Below the pieces are notes generated by a model. That model was given only the letters and a program-made list of their open reading frames with translations, made no database searches and was not told the DNA's origin. A stretch of 20,178 bases of DNA, from the NCBI GenBank assembly GCA_023228995.1, contig JALOAD010000059.1, forward strand, positions 1 to 20,178, in the 5' to 3' direction. This document shows, piece after piece, positions 1 through 8,832 of this stretch. The stretch is from JALOAD01 sp023228995 [NCBI: Candidatus Muiribacterium halophilum] (GTDB lineage Bacteria; Muiribacteriota; Muiribacteriia; Muiribacteriales). The stretch's first letter is position 1. Every line of letters starts with the position of its first letter. A program made the translations under genes and the position numbers.

Positions 1-1959
1 ATATCCAGTTTTGACCATAAAGCAGGTGTTGTAGAAACAATAGGCAGTAATAAAACTTCTCAGGACTTATTAAAAGCAATAAATGATGGAAAAAAAATAA
101 TTGTTACTACAATACAGAAATTCCCTATTATTTATCAGGAAGTTGAAAAAAATACAGGTAATAAATTTGCAATAATTGTAGATGAAGCACATTCTTCACA
201 AACCGGTACAAGTGCTCAGAAAATGAAAGAAGCATTGGCAGATACAGAACAAGCATTAAAAGAATTTGAAAAATTTGATATAAGAGAAGAAGAAAATAGA
301 AAAGATTTTGAAGATAAATTAATAGAAGAAATAATTGCTCATGGTAAACATAAAAATTTATCGTTTTTTGCTTTTACAGCAACACCTAAAGAAAGAACAC
401 TTGAGATATTTGGACAAATACAATATGACGGAACATTTAAACCATTTCATATATACAGTATGCGACAGGCAATAGAAGAAGGATTTATACTGGATGTTCT
501 TGCAAATTATACAACCTATAAAACATATTATAAAATAGGTAAAAATATCCCAGATAATCCTGAATTGCCAGCTTCAGAAACTAGAGAAGCAATAACTAGA
601 TATGAATCATTACACGCTTATAATCTACAGCAGAAAACAGCAGTAATAATAGAACATTTTAGAGCAAATACCAAACATAAAATTAAAGGTAAAGCAAAAG
701 CAATGATAGTAACATCATCAAGATTGCACGCTGTAAGATATTACCATGAATTTAAAAAATATATTAAAGCAAAAAATTATGAAGATTTAGATATTTTAAT
801 AGCATTTTCAGGTACAGTCAAAGATGGTGGTGAAGAATATACAGAATCAGGTATGAATAAAACAAAAAATGGAAATAGAGTAAGTGAAAGTCAATTGCCT
901 GAGGTATTTCATTCAGATGAATTTAATATGCTGATAGTAGCAGAAAAATATCAGACAGGATTTGATGAACCATTACTTCATACAATGTTTGTTGATAAAA
1001 GATTATGCGGTGTAAAAGCAGTTCAAACACTATCCCGATTAAACAGAATATGTAAAAATAAAGAAGATACTTATGTACTGGATTTTGTTAATAGAGCAAA
1101 TGAAATAAAAGAAGCATTTGAACCATATTATGAGCAAACTTCATTAGATGAAGAAGTTAATGTTAATATGATTTATGATATTAAAAATACAATTAAAAGC
1201 TATCAAATATATAACAGTGATGATGTTGATAAGGTTAATAAGTTTTTAACCGAAGCAAAACAAAAAGAAAAACAGACTGATAAAATGCTTGGCAAGTTTA
1301 CATCATACTATAAGCCAGTTGTTAAAAGTTATGAAGAAACCTTAAATGATGAGCAGAAATATGAATTTAAAAAAAGTGTAAAAAATTTTATAAAATGGTA
1401 TTCATACATAACTCAAATAGTAAGATTATTTGATATAGAACTTCATAAAGAATATAACTTCCTGTATTCATTATCCAAATTATTACCAAATAAAGAAAAA
1501 GAAAAAGTCAGCATTGATGATAAAGTTAAACTTGAATATTACAAAATAGCTGAAACTTTTACTGGTAGTATATCTTTAGCAGAAGAAAAAGGTGAACTTG
1601 AAAATACTAAAACAGCAAGTAATACAGGAAAAAAAGAAGAAAAAAGAGAACTTCTTGATATCATCATAGATAACATTAATGCCAGAACAGAAGGTGATTT
1701 TACAGAAGAAGATAAGGTTATATTAAAAACAATGATGGATGAAATGGGTAAAAATATTAATCTTGAATCTTTTGCAAAAAATAATGACCTTGAAATGTAT
1801 AGAAAAAGTATATTTCCAGATGTTTTTGGAAAAATTGCTCATCAATGCTATACAAATCAGATGGAAGCATTTAAAAAGCTATTTCAGAATAAAGAATTTT
1901 ATCATGTAATAATGGATGAACTGGCTAACCAGACCTATAACCAGTATAGGAATAAATGA
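1..1959 (+). CDS. hsdR: Type I restriction enzyme R subunit (HsdR), C-terminal part
   Basis: The frame is open from the first base of the window, so this is the C-terminal 652 residues of a longer protein. The visible part begins inside the SF2 helicase/translocase motor: a DEAH box (IIVDEAHSSQTG, codons from 172) is followed by the motif III-like TATPKER (from 376), then AEKYQTGFDEP and QTLSRLNRI (from 1024) as motifs V and VI. These are typical of HsdR, which translocates DNA and cleaves it within the HsdR2-M2-S complex. The N-terminal nuclease domain and Walker A would lie before base 1, as presumably would hsdM and hsdS. The last 250 residues are Lys/Glu-rich and helical, matching the HsdR C-terminal domain that contacts the methylase. 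The stop TGA overlaps the next start as ATGA, implying coupled translation. Family assignment is firm; which subfamily cannot be told. Confidence 0.93.
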   Translation: MSSFDHKAGVVETIGSNKTSQDLLKAINDGKKIIVTTIQKFPIIYQEVEKNTGNKFAIIVDEAHSSQTGTSAQKMKEALADTEQALKEFEKFDIREEENRKDFEDKLIEEIIAHGKHKNLSFFAFTATPKERTLEIFGQIQYDGTFKPFHIYSMRQAIEEGFILDVLANYTTYKTYYKIGKNIPDNPELPASETREAITRYESLHAYNLQQKTAVIIEHFRANTKHKIKGKAKAMIVTSSRLHAVRYYHEFKKYIKAKNYEDLDILIAFSGTVKDGGEEYTESGMNKTKNGNRVSESQLPEVFHSDEFNMLIVAEKYQTGFDEPLLHTMFVDKRLCGVKAVQTLSRLNRICKNKEDTYVLDFVNRANEIKEAFEPYYEQTSLDEEVNVNMIYDIKNTIKSYQIYNSDDVDKVNKFLTEAKQKEKQTDKMLGKFTSYYKPVVKSYEETLNDEQKYEFKKSVKNFIKWYSYITQIVRLFDIELHKEYNFLYSLSKLLPNKEKEKVSIDDKVKLEYYKIAETFTGSISLAEEKGELENTKTASNTGKKEEKRELLDIIIDNINARTEGDFTEEDKVILKTMMDEMGKNINLESFAKNNDLEMYRKSIFPDVFGKIAHQCYTNQMEAFKKLFQNKEFYHVIMDELANQTYNQYRNK

Positions 1960-3320
1960 TGAAAGATTTAATATTTGATTTTGATGAATTATTACTTAAA
2001 ACCAGATTAGAAGATTCAAGAAAATTTTTAAAAGAATCAATAGATGCATATAGAGCAGGAGCATATCGTTCATCTATAATATCATTATGGATAGCAGTTT
2101 GTGTTGATATTGTTGAAAAAATCAAAGAATTAAAAAATACTGGGGATAAAAAAGCTCATCAAGTTTATGATGAAATTAAAAAAATTGAACCGACTGATTT
2201 AAAAGCTATGCAAGAAAAAGAGCGTGAAATTGTCGATATTGCAGAAGATTTTGGGTTTATTAGTCATATTGAGAAAACTGAATTTGTAAGATTGAAAGAA
2301 GATAGAAATTATTGTGCCCATCCATTTTTTTCTGAGGATGGTATGCAGTTTAATCCAAGTAATCTTTTGGTGAAAAGTTATATAGTAAACTGTTCAAATT
2401 TTCTTCTTGTTAAAAGACCTATACATGGTAAAGCAATATTAGAAAAAATATGTAATGAACTTGATTCACCGTATTTAAAAAGTGATATAATGATAATAAA
2501 AAGTATTATTGATACTGATGAATATCTTTGCTCAATGAATGAATCAGCTAAAAGAAATTTAATAAAAATATATTTAAAAAGGCTTTTTGATTTAGAAAAA
2601 TCTGATTTATCAGAAAATTCAATAAAGTATTGTATTATTTTAGCTGTTATAAATGAACATAATTCAGAATTATTTAAAAAGATTTTTTTTGATTATATTG
2701 ATGGTCTTACTTTTGAGGGGTTAAAAATATTCTATTTCATTCGTCTTATTAATATTATACCAGGGGTTATTTCAATTTTACCGTCAAAACATTTAACGAT
2801 AATAAATTCTTTTGTTGACACTCATTCTTTATATGATGAAGAAAAAAGACAAGTAATAAAATTGTTATTAATTGAAATTTTAAAGTTGTCTGAAAAAATA
2901 AATAAGATTAAAGAAATTATGATTAAAAAACTCGATACTTTAAATGATGATGTGATTTTGCAAATTGTTGAGTTTGAACCAAAAGAATGGGTTAAAGCAA
3001 AGATGATACAACTTTTTATTTCATCATCATCTTTCAATTGTGCATATTTTAGAGGGAATTTACTTTTAAAATATAAAAAAGTCTTAAAATATGAAGATTT
3101 GAAATTCATTTTAGAAGGCATATTTAGTGAACAAAAAGACAATTATTATAATCAAGTATTAGGTTCTAGCAATATCGAAGAAATTTTAATTGAATTATTT
3201 GAAGCAACTATGGATAATGATATTGAAAATTTAAAACTTTGGGAAGAGTTTATAAATAAATTGCATGAAACACAATTTTTTGATTTGAGAAAAAGAATTA
3301 AAAATACCCCGCCATTTTAG
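1956..3320 (+). CDS. HEPN-like domain protein coupled to hsdR
   Basis: A 454-residue protein whose start overlaps the hsdR stop (ATGA), with a second ATG immediately after. The first 140 residues are helical. They contain a SLWIAVCVDIVEKI-type helix and, at residues 117-122, RNYCAH followed by PFF. This fits the RX4-6H active-site motif of HEPN ribonucleases, with the polar residue after Arg and the AHP context common in that superfamily. HEPN nucleases are frequent in defence systems, and the PrrC anticodon nuclease sits inside a type I restriction operon, so a role as an RNA-cleaving back-up effector is a reasonable inference. Residues 150-454 are a long series of amphipathic helices with no recognised domain, perhaps a repeat-type sensor or scaffold. 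No signal peptide or membrane helix is apparent. The HEPN call rests on motif and helix pattern only. Confidence 0.72.
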   Translation: MMKDLIFDFDELLLKTRLEDSRKFLKESIDAYRAGAYRSSIISLWIAVCVDIVEKIKELKNTGDKKAHQVYDEIKKIEPTDLKAMQEKEREIVDIAEDFGFISHIEKTEFVRLKEDRNYCAHPFFSEDGMQFNPSNLLVKSYIVNCSNFLLVKRPIHGKAILEKICNELDSPYLKSDIMIIKSIIDTDEYLCSMNESAKRNLIKIYLKRLFDLEKSDLSENSIKYCIILAVINEHNSELFKKIFFDYIDGLTFEGLKIFYFIRLINIIPGVISILPSKHLTIINSFVDTHSLYDEEKRQVIKLLLIEILKLSEKINKIKEIMIKKLDTLNDDVILQIVEFEPKEWVKAKMIQLFISSSSFNCAYFRGNLLLKYKKVLKYEDLKFILEGIFSEQKDNYYNQVLGSSNIEEILIELFEATMDNDIENLKLWEEFINKLHETQFFDLRKRIKNTPPF

Positions 3321-3349
3321 GTGATTAAAAATATTAAAGGACTAATATT

Positions 3350-3461
3350 ATGCCATTATTTAAAATACAAAAACAGATGAACTTGATGATACGAAGGGGA
3401 TTTCAAGAGATGTATCAGGGGTTGGACATTTTGGTAATGGTGATTATGAAATATCACAAGA
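3350..3461 (+). pseudogene. Remnant of a DUF5655-like gene with its middle deleted
   Basis: Thirty bases after the HEPN gene there is a Shine-Dalgarno (AAAGGA, 3336-3341) and an ATG giving MPLFKIQ. This is how I remember many proteins of the predicted-transport/DUF5655 family beginning. Within seven codons a second frame (from 3364) reads NTKTDELDDTKGISRDVSG then VGHFGNGDYEIS, which resembles the C-terminal end of the same family. The two frames overlap at 3364-3370, so the simplest reading is a gene reduced to its two ends by an internal out-of-frame deletion. The C-terminal frame then stops at 3459-3464, where RHS coding sequence takes over. The family identification is from memory of its terminal motifs and is moderate; that this stretch is not an intact gene is clear. 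Confidence 0.5.
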
Positions 3462-3563
3462 ATAGTAACAGGAGATAGAGAGGAAATATTCAGATATGAT
3501 TATTCCGGCAATCTGATTTATCACAAAGATGCAAATAATAATGTTTTTGAATATAAATACGAT

Positions 3564-6125
3564 TTGAGAAACAATCTCATAGAATACAAAGATGAAGCAA
3601 AAGTAATTAAATATGTATATTTTGCAAATGATGATCTTTTTGAAATCCATTATCCTGATAATACAAAAGAACAATACAATTATAATCAATTCAGACAGAT
3701 GACAAGAAAACTTGATAGAAATGGAAATGCCTGGAAATACAGATATGATGGAATGAACAGATTACATAAGATCCTGACTCCAGAAAATGATATAATAACA
3801 TATAACTACAATACAAAGGGAGAACTTCTCAATATAGAGATGGGAACAGCAAAAATAATTGAATATACCTATGATAAAACCGGAAATGTTATAAATGTTA
3901 CTGATGGAGAAGGTAATACTACTTCAATGGAATATGATTCATTAAAAAACCTTACATCAATAAAAGATCCTTCAGGGAAAAAACTAATAATGGAATATAA
4001 CAGAAAAGGTCTTATGACAAATCTTACAGATGCTGAATCAAATAATACAACTTTTGAATACAATCTATATAATTTACCTGTGAATATAAAAAATGCTATG
4101 AATATATCATCAGAGTATAAATATAACAAAGATAATTCACTTGAGAATATAATCAATAACTCAATTCAGAAAATAGATTTGAAAAGAGATATATATGGAA
4201 ACATTGTGTCTTTAAGAGATGAAGACGGAAATATAAAAGAATACACTTATGATAACAATAACAATATTACTTCCAGAAAACTTAAAAACTCAGACAAGAT
4301 ATTGAAAGAAGAAAATTATGGATATAATCATAACAATCAGCTTGAATATTTCAGGTCAGGAGATACTGAATATAATCTCTCAAGGGATTTCTTCGGGAAT
4401 ATAACAGAAATAACAGGAAAAGAGAATATAAAGCTTGAGTATACAAAAGACAATAAGATAGCAAAGATAAAGAAAGCAGATGATGTGATTGAATATATGT
4501 ATGACAAAGCAGGAAGAATGAAAGAGATAAGAAATGGTGATTCAAGCCAGAGATTTGATTACAATAGTGATATGAACCTGTCATCAGTGGAAAGAGCTGG
4601 CAGAGAGATAGAGTTTGAATACACAAAATCAGGCAGAAAAGAAAGTGTTATCTATCCGAACGGTATAAAAAAAGAAATAACATATACAGCAAATGGACTT
4701 GTAAACAGCGAAAAAGTGAGTAATAAAGATAAAGAGATATTCAAAGCAGAATATGTATATAATGGAAATAACAGCCTTATTGAGAAGAAGGAATATATAG
4801 AAGATACAGTTGAAGTAACATTGTATGAGTATGATAGTCTGAAAAGACTTATAAAAGTAAAATATCCAGATAATGAGATAGAAGAATTCGTGTATGACAG
4901 CAATGGAAACAGAATGCTGTACAATTCAGTATCAAAAGGAAAGGTGAAGTATTCTTACAATAACTCAGGAAGACTTTCAAAGATAGAGACAGTGGCAGAA
5001 GAAAGAGATATGAGCACAGAATACATATATGACAGTGAAGGGAATTTAATAGAAAAGAGAGGAGCAGAAAGTCTTAGTCTGAGATATGATGATCTTGGAA
5101 GACTTATGAGAGCAGAAAAGGATGGAAACACAGTCGAATATACTTATGATGTATTTGGAAACAGGACAGAAAGGAAGGTGAGTGGAGAAAAATCAGAATA
5201 TCAGAGATTCAGTTATGCAGGATCGAATATATTTGAGATAAAGAATGGAGAAAGAGTTGAAAAATATATATCAGGGCAGAATATAGATGAGATATATGGT
5301 AAAATAGAAAGTGATGGAAATGAAGAATATTATATCAGAGATTATCTTGGAAATATAAAGGCAATCTTTGATAAAGATGGGAATATGACAGATTACAGAA
5401 GATACAGAGCTTATGGTGAAGAAGAAAAAGAACCAGAGAATGGGTTTGGTTTTACTTCAAGAGAATATGACGAGATAACAGGGTTGTATTATTATAGAAG
5501 CAGATATTACGATCCAACTATAGGAAGATTTATACAGAAGGATAAGTATAACGAAGCAGGATTGCTTTCAGATAACCCCGAAGTAATCTACAACCCATCA
5601 CAGTTAAATAATTATAACTATGTAGCAAATAACCCAGTGAATTATATCGATCCGAATGGAGAAGCTATATTCATCACTACTGCTACTGCAATAACAATAT
5701 TGAAGGTTGTAGGAGCTGGGGCTGCATTAGGATCGGCTATAGAAGTGGTATCAACCTATTTAAAAAATATTTATGCAGATGAAAAAGATAAAAAATCCTA
5801 TTTAAAAGCAGCTGCTCAAGGAGCGTTTAAAGGTGGGGTAACAACAACAGTATTAATTGCAACTGCATCATTACCAGGGTCTCCGATTATAGCTGGTATT
5901 ACAAATGGATTTATTTCTGGAAATATTGATTATTCAGAAATGAAAGATAAACCAAAAAACTTTAATAACTATATTGTATATGAAATGGTAAAAGGTGGAA
6001 TGTTTGGTAAAATAGGAAGTTTATTTCAAACACATCCAGTTATTGTTAGTGGATTTATAGAATCAACAAATAATATTTATAAAACGCTTGAAATAGCAGC
6101 ATATGGAGATGAATTGTGTTATTAG
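3564..6125 (+). CDS. RHS unit 1: YD-repeat protein with hydrophobic C-terminal tip
   Basis: An 853-residue protein made almost entirely of YD repeats (for example YDKTGNV, YDSEGNL, YDVFGNR). It ends in the RHS-core signature YYYRSRYYDPTIGRF and the border YIDPNGEA at residues 695-702. The remaining 151 residues are the variable tip: two Gly/Ala-rich hydrophobic stretches, then a short divergent end finishing GDELCY. RHS proteins form a shell around a C-terminal toxin, so the tip is the presumed toxin. The listed start is TTG, but the YD frame is open back to 3450 (RYDYSGNL at 3492-3515) and has no convincing start or Shine-Dalgarno, so the gene is probably truncated at its 5' end. No signal peptide, PAAR, VgrG-like or other delivery domain is present. 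The stop overlaps the next gene by 10 bases. A membrane-active toxin is inferred from tip and partner. Confidence 0.85.
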   Translation: MRNNLIEYKDEAKVIKYVYFANDDLFEIHYPDNTKEQYNYNQFRQMTRKLDRNGNAWKYRYDGMNRLHKILTPENDIITYNYNTKGELLNIEMGTAKIIEYTYDKTGNVINVTDGEGNTTSMEYDSLKNLTSIKDPSGKKLIMEYNRKGLMTNLTDAESNNTTFEYNLYNLPVNIKNAMNISSEYKYNKDNSLENIINNSIQKIDLKRDIYGNIVSLRDEDGNIKEYTYDNNNNITSRKLKNSDKILKEENYGYNHNNQLEYFRSGDTEYNLSRDFFGNITEITGKENIKLEYTKDNKIAKIKKADDVIEYMYDKAGRMKEIRNGDSSQRFDYNSDMNLSSVERAGREIEFEYTKSGRKESVIYPNGIKKEITYTANGLVNSEKVSNKDKEIFKAEYVYNGNNSLIEKKEYIEDTVEVTLYEYDSLKRLIKVKYPDNEIEEFVYDSNGNRMLYNSVSKGKVKYSYNNSGRLSKIETVAEERDMSTEYIYDSEGNLIEKRGAESLSLRYDDLGRLMRAEKDGNTVEYTYDVFGNRTERKVSGEKSEYQRFSYAGSNIFEIKNGERVEKYISGQNIDEIYGKIESDGNEEYYIRDYLGNIKAIFDKDGNMTDYRRYRAYGEEEKEPENGFGFTSREYDEITGLYYYRSRYYDPTIGRFIQKDKYNEAGLLSDNPEVIYNPSQLNNYNYVANNPVNYIDPNGEAIFITTATAITILKVVGAGAALGSAIEVVSTYLKNIYADEKDKKSYLKAAAQGAFKGGVTTTVLIATASLPGSPIIAGITNGFISGNIDYSEMKDKPKNFNNYIVYEMVKGGMFGKIGSLFQTHPVIVSGFIESTNNIYKTLEIAAYGDELCY
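3944..4258 (+). repeat. RHS-core repeat, copy A (identical to 10269-10583)
   Basis: These 315 bases inside RHS unit 1 match the start of unit 4 with no mismatch when read line by line. The first difference is T/C at 4259 versus 10584. Beyond it the two copies gradually diverge through the rest of the core, and they part completely after the DPNGEA border. This points to recent duplication or gene conversion. Confidence 0.85.
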
Positions 6126-6886
6126 ATGAAAATATAATATATGGAAAAGCAATTAAATATAATGTTTTAAAATTTATTAATAGAATAGTAATATTTTATC
6201 ATTTTATTTATATATACTTTATTTTAAATTTAGAAAGAATTACAAGTAAAGTTGTTTATAGGCTTTCTTTTGGAATATTAACTTTTTTCTTTATTATATC
6301 TATAGAGTTTTATATTTTTTTAATTGTTTATAAATTTATGAACAAAGATATAAATTTGATAAAATTTAATTTTGTTAAAGAAGGAAAAAATATTTTCTGG
6401 TATTCACTCCTATTATTTTTTATTTATTTATATTTTTTAAGTACAAATTTTAATAAAGTTGTAGAATTAAAATATTTTACAATTATTTATATAATTTTAT
6501 TTGTTCTTTATATATATAACAATATAATTATTTTTAAATTAAGCGAAGATCTAAGTTTATATTTTGAAGAGTATGATAATATTGAAAAAAAGAAAGCACA
6601 AAGCATAGAAATTAATAAAAATTTAATTGATAAAAAAAACATAGAAAGAGCAAAAAAAATAAAAATTATTTGTACTATAAGCATATTAATTTATATATTT
6701 ATATATTTATTTTTTATAATGATGATAGTTGATTTTAAAAAAAATCAACTATTGAATTTACAAGTAATCGTTACCTTTACAATTATTTGTTTTATGTTTG
6801 TTGTTACATATATATATAAACTAATAAATATGTTTAAATTAAAAAAAGAAAAAAAGATTGTTATTTCTAAAAATATTTTAACCTAA
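6116..6886 (+). CDS. Candidate immunity protein 1, six-helix membrane protein
   Basis: A 256-residue, very hydrophobic protein starting at GTG inside the last codons of RHS unit 1, a 10-base overlap that implies coupled translation. About six membrane segments are visible, near residues 20-40, 48-72, 92-108, 119-140, 186-207 and 214-236, with a charged cytoplasmic loop (about 143-185) and a Lys-rich tail. It is paralogous to the genes at 8074 and 14592, sharing the pattern KxxKYxxL, NR(I/L)xV, FxxIYFxLN and a (V/E)YKF patch, all of which follow the same toxin class. Position, overlap and co-variation with the tip make it the likely immunity protein. A polytopic partner fits a toxin that acts in the inner membrane. 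No known family was recognised. Confidence 0.72.
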   Translation: MLLDENIIYGKAIKYNVLKFINRIVIFYHFIYIYFILNLERITSKVVYRLSFGILTFFFIISIEFYIFLIVYKFMNKDINLIKFNFVKEGKNIFWYSLLLFFIYLYFLSTNFNKVVELKYFTIIYIILFVLYIYNNIIIFKLSEDLSLYFEEYDNIEKKKAQSIEINKNLIDKKNIERAKKIKIICTISILIYIFIYLFFIMMIVDFKKNQLLNLQVIVTFTIICFMFVVTYIYKLINMFKLKKEKKIVISKNILT

Positions 6887-6910
6887 ATTCTTCAAATGTT
6901 TTGTACTGAA

Positions 6911-6960
6911 CTTTGTTTTAGGAAAAAAAACAAAGCAGATCTATTATTAAAACTGCTTTT
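6911..6960 (+). terminator. Possible terminator with two overlapping hairpins
   Basis: In the gap after immunity gene 1, AAAGCAG (6932-6938) pairs with CTGCTTT (6953-6959) and ends in a short T run, like a weak intrinsic terminator. A second stem, CTTTGTTTT (6911-6919) with AAAACAAAG (6927-6935), shares bases with the first, so the two cannot form together. The rest of the gap to RHS unit 2 holds nothing recognisable. Confidence 0.4.
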
Positions 6961-7015
6961 CTGATGTCAGAATAATTATATAAAAATGTTAAAAATAAAG
7001 ATATAGCAATAAGGA

Positions 7016-8083
7016 ATGGATCCTATAAGACTTGTGAGAGCAGAAAAGGATGGAAATATAGTAGAGTATAGTTATGATGTATTTGGAAACAGGACGGAAA
7101 GGAAGGTGAGTGGAGAAAAGTCTGAATATGAGAGATTCAGTTATGCAGGATCGAATATATTTGAGATAAAGAATGTAGAAAGAGTTGAAAAATATATATC
7201 AGGGCAGAATATAGATGAGATATATGGTAAAATAGAAAGTGATGGAAATGAAGAATACTATATCAGGGATTATCTTGGAAATATCAAGGCAATCTTTGAT
7301 AAAGACGGAAAAATGACAGATTACAGAAGATACAGAGTTTATGGAGAGGAAGAAAAAGAACCTTCAAATGGCTTCGGATTTACAAGTAGAGAATATGACG
7401 AGATTACAGGGTTGTATTATTACAGAAGCAGATATTATGATCCAACTATAGGAAGATTTTTACAGAAAGACAAATACAATGAAGCAGGATTGCTTAATAA
7501 CGATCCATCTGTTGTATATAACCCATCACAATTAAATAATTATAACTATGTAGCAAATAACCCAGTGAATTATATCGATCCGAATGGAGAAGCTATATTC
7601 ATCACTACTGCTACTGCAATAACAATATTAAAGGTTGTAGGAGCTGGGGCTGCATTAGGATCGGCTATAGAAGTGGTATCAACCTATTTAAAAAATATTT
7701 ATGCAGATGAAAAAGATAAAAAGTCCTATTTAAAAGCAGCTGCTCAAGGAGCGTTTAAAGGTGGAGTAACGACAACAGTATTAATTGCAACTGCATCATT
7801 ACCTGGTTCTCCGATTATAGCTGGTATTACAAATGGATTTATTTCTGGAAATATTGATTATTCAGAAATGAAAGATAAACCAAAAAACTTTAATAACTAT
7901 ATTGTATATGAGATGGTAAAAGGTGGAATGTTTGGATTTGTCGGAGGTTTTGTAGGAGAATTAGCAAGGAATAATTCTTTAGAATCATTAGAACCAATTG
8001 TTACCAGTGGATTTATAGAATCAGGTAATACAATTTTTAAATGGTTTGAAATAACTGCTCATGGTGATGAATTATGCAATTAG
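7016..8083 (+). CDS. RHS unit 2: orphan core fragment with hydrophobic tip
   Basis: A 355-residue fragment. Homology to the RHS core starts abruptly at about 7019 (DPIRLVRAEKDG aligns with the DDLGRLMRAEKDG region of unit 1) and runs through RYYDPTIGRF to YIDPNGEA at about residue 188. The tip shares about 110 residues with unit 1 nearly unchanged, up to YEMVKGGMFG. It then differs completely until a common ending, GFIES...WFEITAHGDELCN. The ATG at 7016 lies directly against the sequence AAGGA with no spacer, so it is probably a chance start and the unit is likely silent where it sits. It ends in a 10-base overlap with its immunity gene. As a stored cassette it could replace the tip of a full RHS gene by recombination in the core; this is inference. 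Confidence 0.75.
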   Translation: MDPIRLVRAEKDGNIVEYSYDVFGNRTERKVSGEKSEYERFSYAGSNIFEIKNVERVEKYISGQNIDEIYGKIESDGNEEYYIRDYLGNIKAIFDKDGKMTDYRRYRVYGEEEKEPSNGFGFTSREYDEITGLYYYRSRYYDPTIGRFLQKDKYNEAGLLNNDPSVVYNPSQLNNYNYVANNPVNYIDPNGEAIFITTATAITILKVVGAGAALGSAIEVVSTYLKNIYADEKDKKSYLKAAAQGAFKGGVTTTVLIATASLPGSPIIAGITNGFISGNIDYSEMKDKPKNFNNYIVYEMVKGGMFGFVGGFVGELARNNSLESLEPIVTSGFIESGNTIFKWFEITAHGDELCN

Positions 8084-8832
8084 ATGAAAAATTACATTTT
8101 AGAAAAATATTCAAATATTATTGTTTAGAATCTATGAACAGGCTAATAGTAATACTAAATTGTTTCTTTATATACTTTGTTTTAAATTCAGACAAAATTA
8201 CAGACAAAGGCTGCTATAAATTATATTTTTATCTTTTCAGTGCTTTATTTTTGGTATCATATGAAATTTTTATTTTTATTTTTGAGTATAAATTTATTAA
8301 GAAGAAATTATACTCATTAGAGAAAAAGTTTTATTTAGGATATACTTATTTTATTTACATTTTATTATTAATGACTATTTGTTTATATTTCTATTTATTT
8401 TTATCAAATTTCAATACATTTACAAATTTTAAAATATTTACAATTTTATCTATTATTTCAATTTTTATCTATATAATCTTTTTTTTAATTATGTACAAAA
8501 TGAATAAAGAAATTTATTTATTTTTTCAAGATTCAGAAGTAATTAAACTAAATAACATTAACAACAATGACATTGAAAATTCCAGACAACTGTTAAAGTC
8601 AAAAATAATAGGTACATTGTTTTACATGATTTTATATTTTATTTTAAATCTTCTAATATTTGATTTAAAAATAATATCTCTTGTAAGGTTTAAGTTGATT
8701 TTTGCTTTTTTGTTTTATTTTCTGACTGTAGTCTTTGTTTTTATTATTTTATATATTTATTTGGTTATAAAAAAAAATAAATTTGAAAAAGAAAAAATCT
8801 TATCAAATTACAATGAGACAAAAGATAAATGA
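8074..8832 (+). CDS. Candidate immunity protein 2, six-helix membrane protein
   Basis: A 252-residue polytopic membrane protein starting at ATG within the final codons of RHS unit 2. It is a diverged paralogue of the proteins at 6116 and 14592: the N-terminus MQLDEKLHFRKIFKYY parallels MLLDENIIYGKAIKYN, and FFIYFVLN and FEYKF recur at the same places. About six helices are visible, with a charged loop between the fourth and fifth. Divergence from its paralogues is spread along the length, as expected if each recognises its own tip. It ends in a Lys/Glu-rich tail whose stop (8830-8832) lies directly against the next RHS fragment. Confidence 0.72.
   Translation: MQLDEKLHFRKIFKYYCLESMNRLIVILNCFFIYFVLNSDKITDKGCYKLYFYLFSALFLVSYEIFIFIFEYKFIKKKLYSLEKKFYLGYTYFIYILLLMTICLYFYLFLSNFNTFTNFKIFTILSIISIFIYIIFFLIMYKMNKEIYLFFQDSEVIKLNNINNNDIENSRQLLKSKIIGTLFYMILYFILNLLIFDLKIISLVRFKLIFAFLFYFLTVVFVFIILYIYLVIKKNKFEKEKILSNYNETKDK

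Noticed and set aside
1925-2125. Minus-strand 66-codon frame over the hsdR/HEPN junction
   Set aside because: It spans two well-supported + strand genes and has no ribosome site or recognisable product.
4351-4924. Long open frames on the minus strand inside the RHS core
   Set aside because: They are the antisense of repetitive YD codons, recur in every core copy, have no ribosome sites and encode Leu/Ser/Tyr-rich low-complexity peptides.
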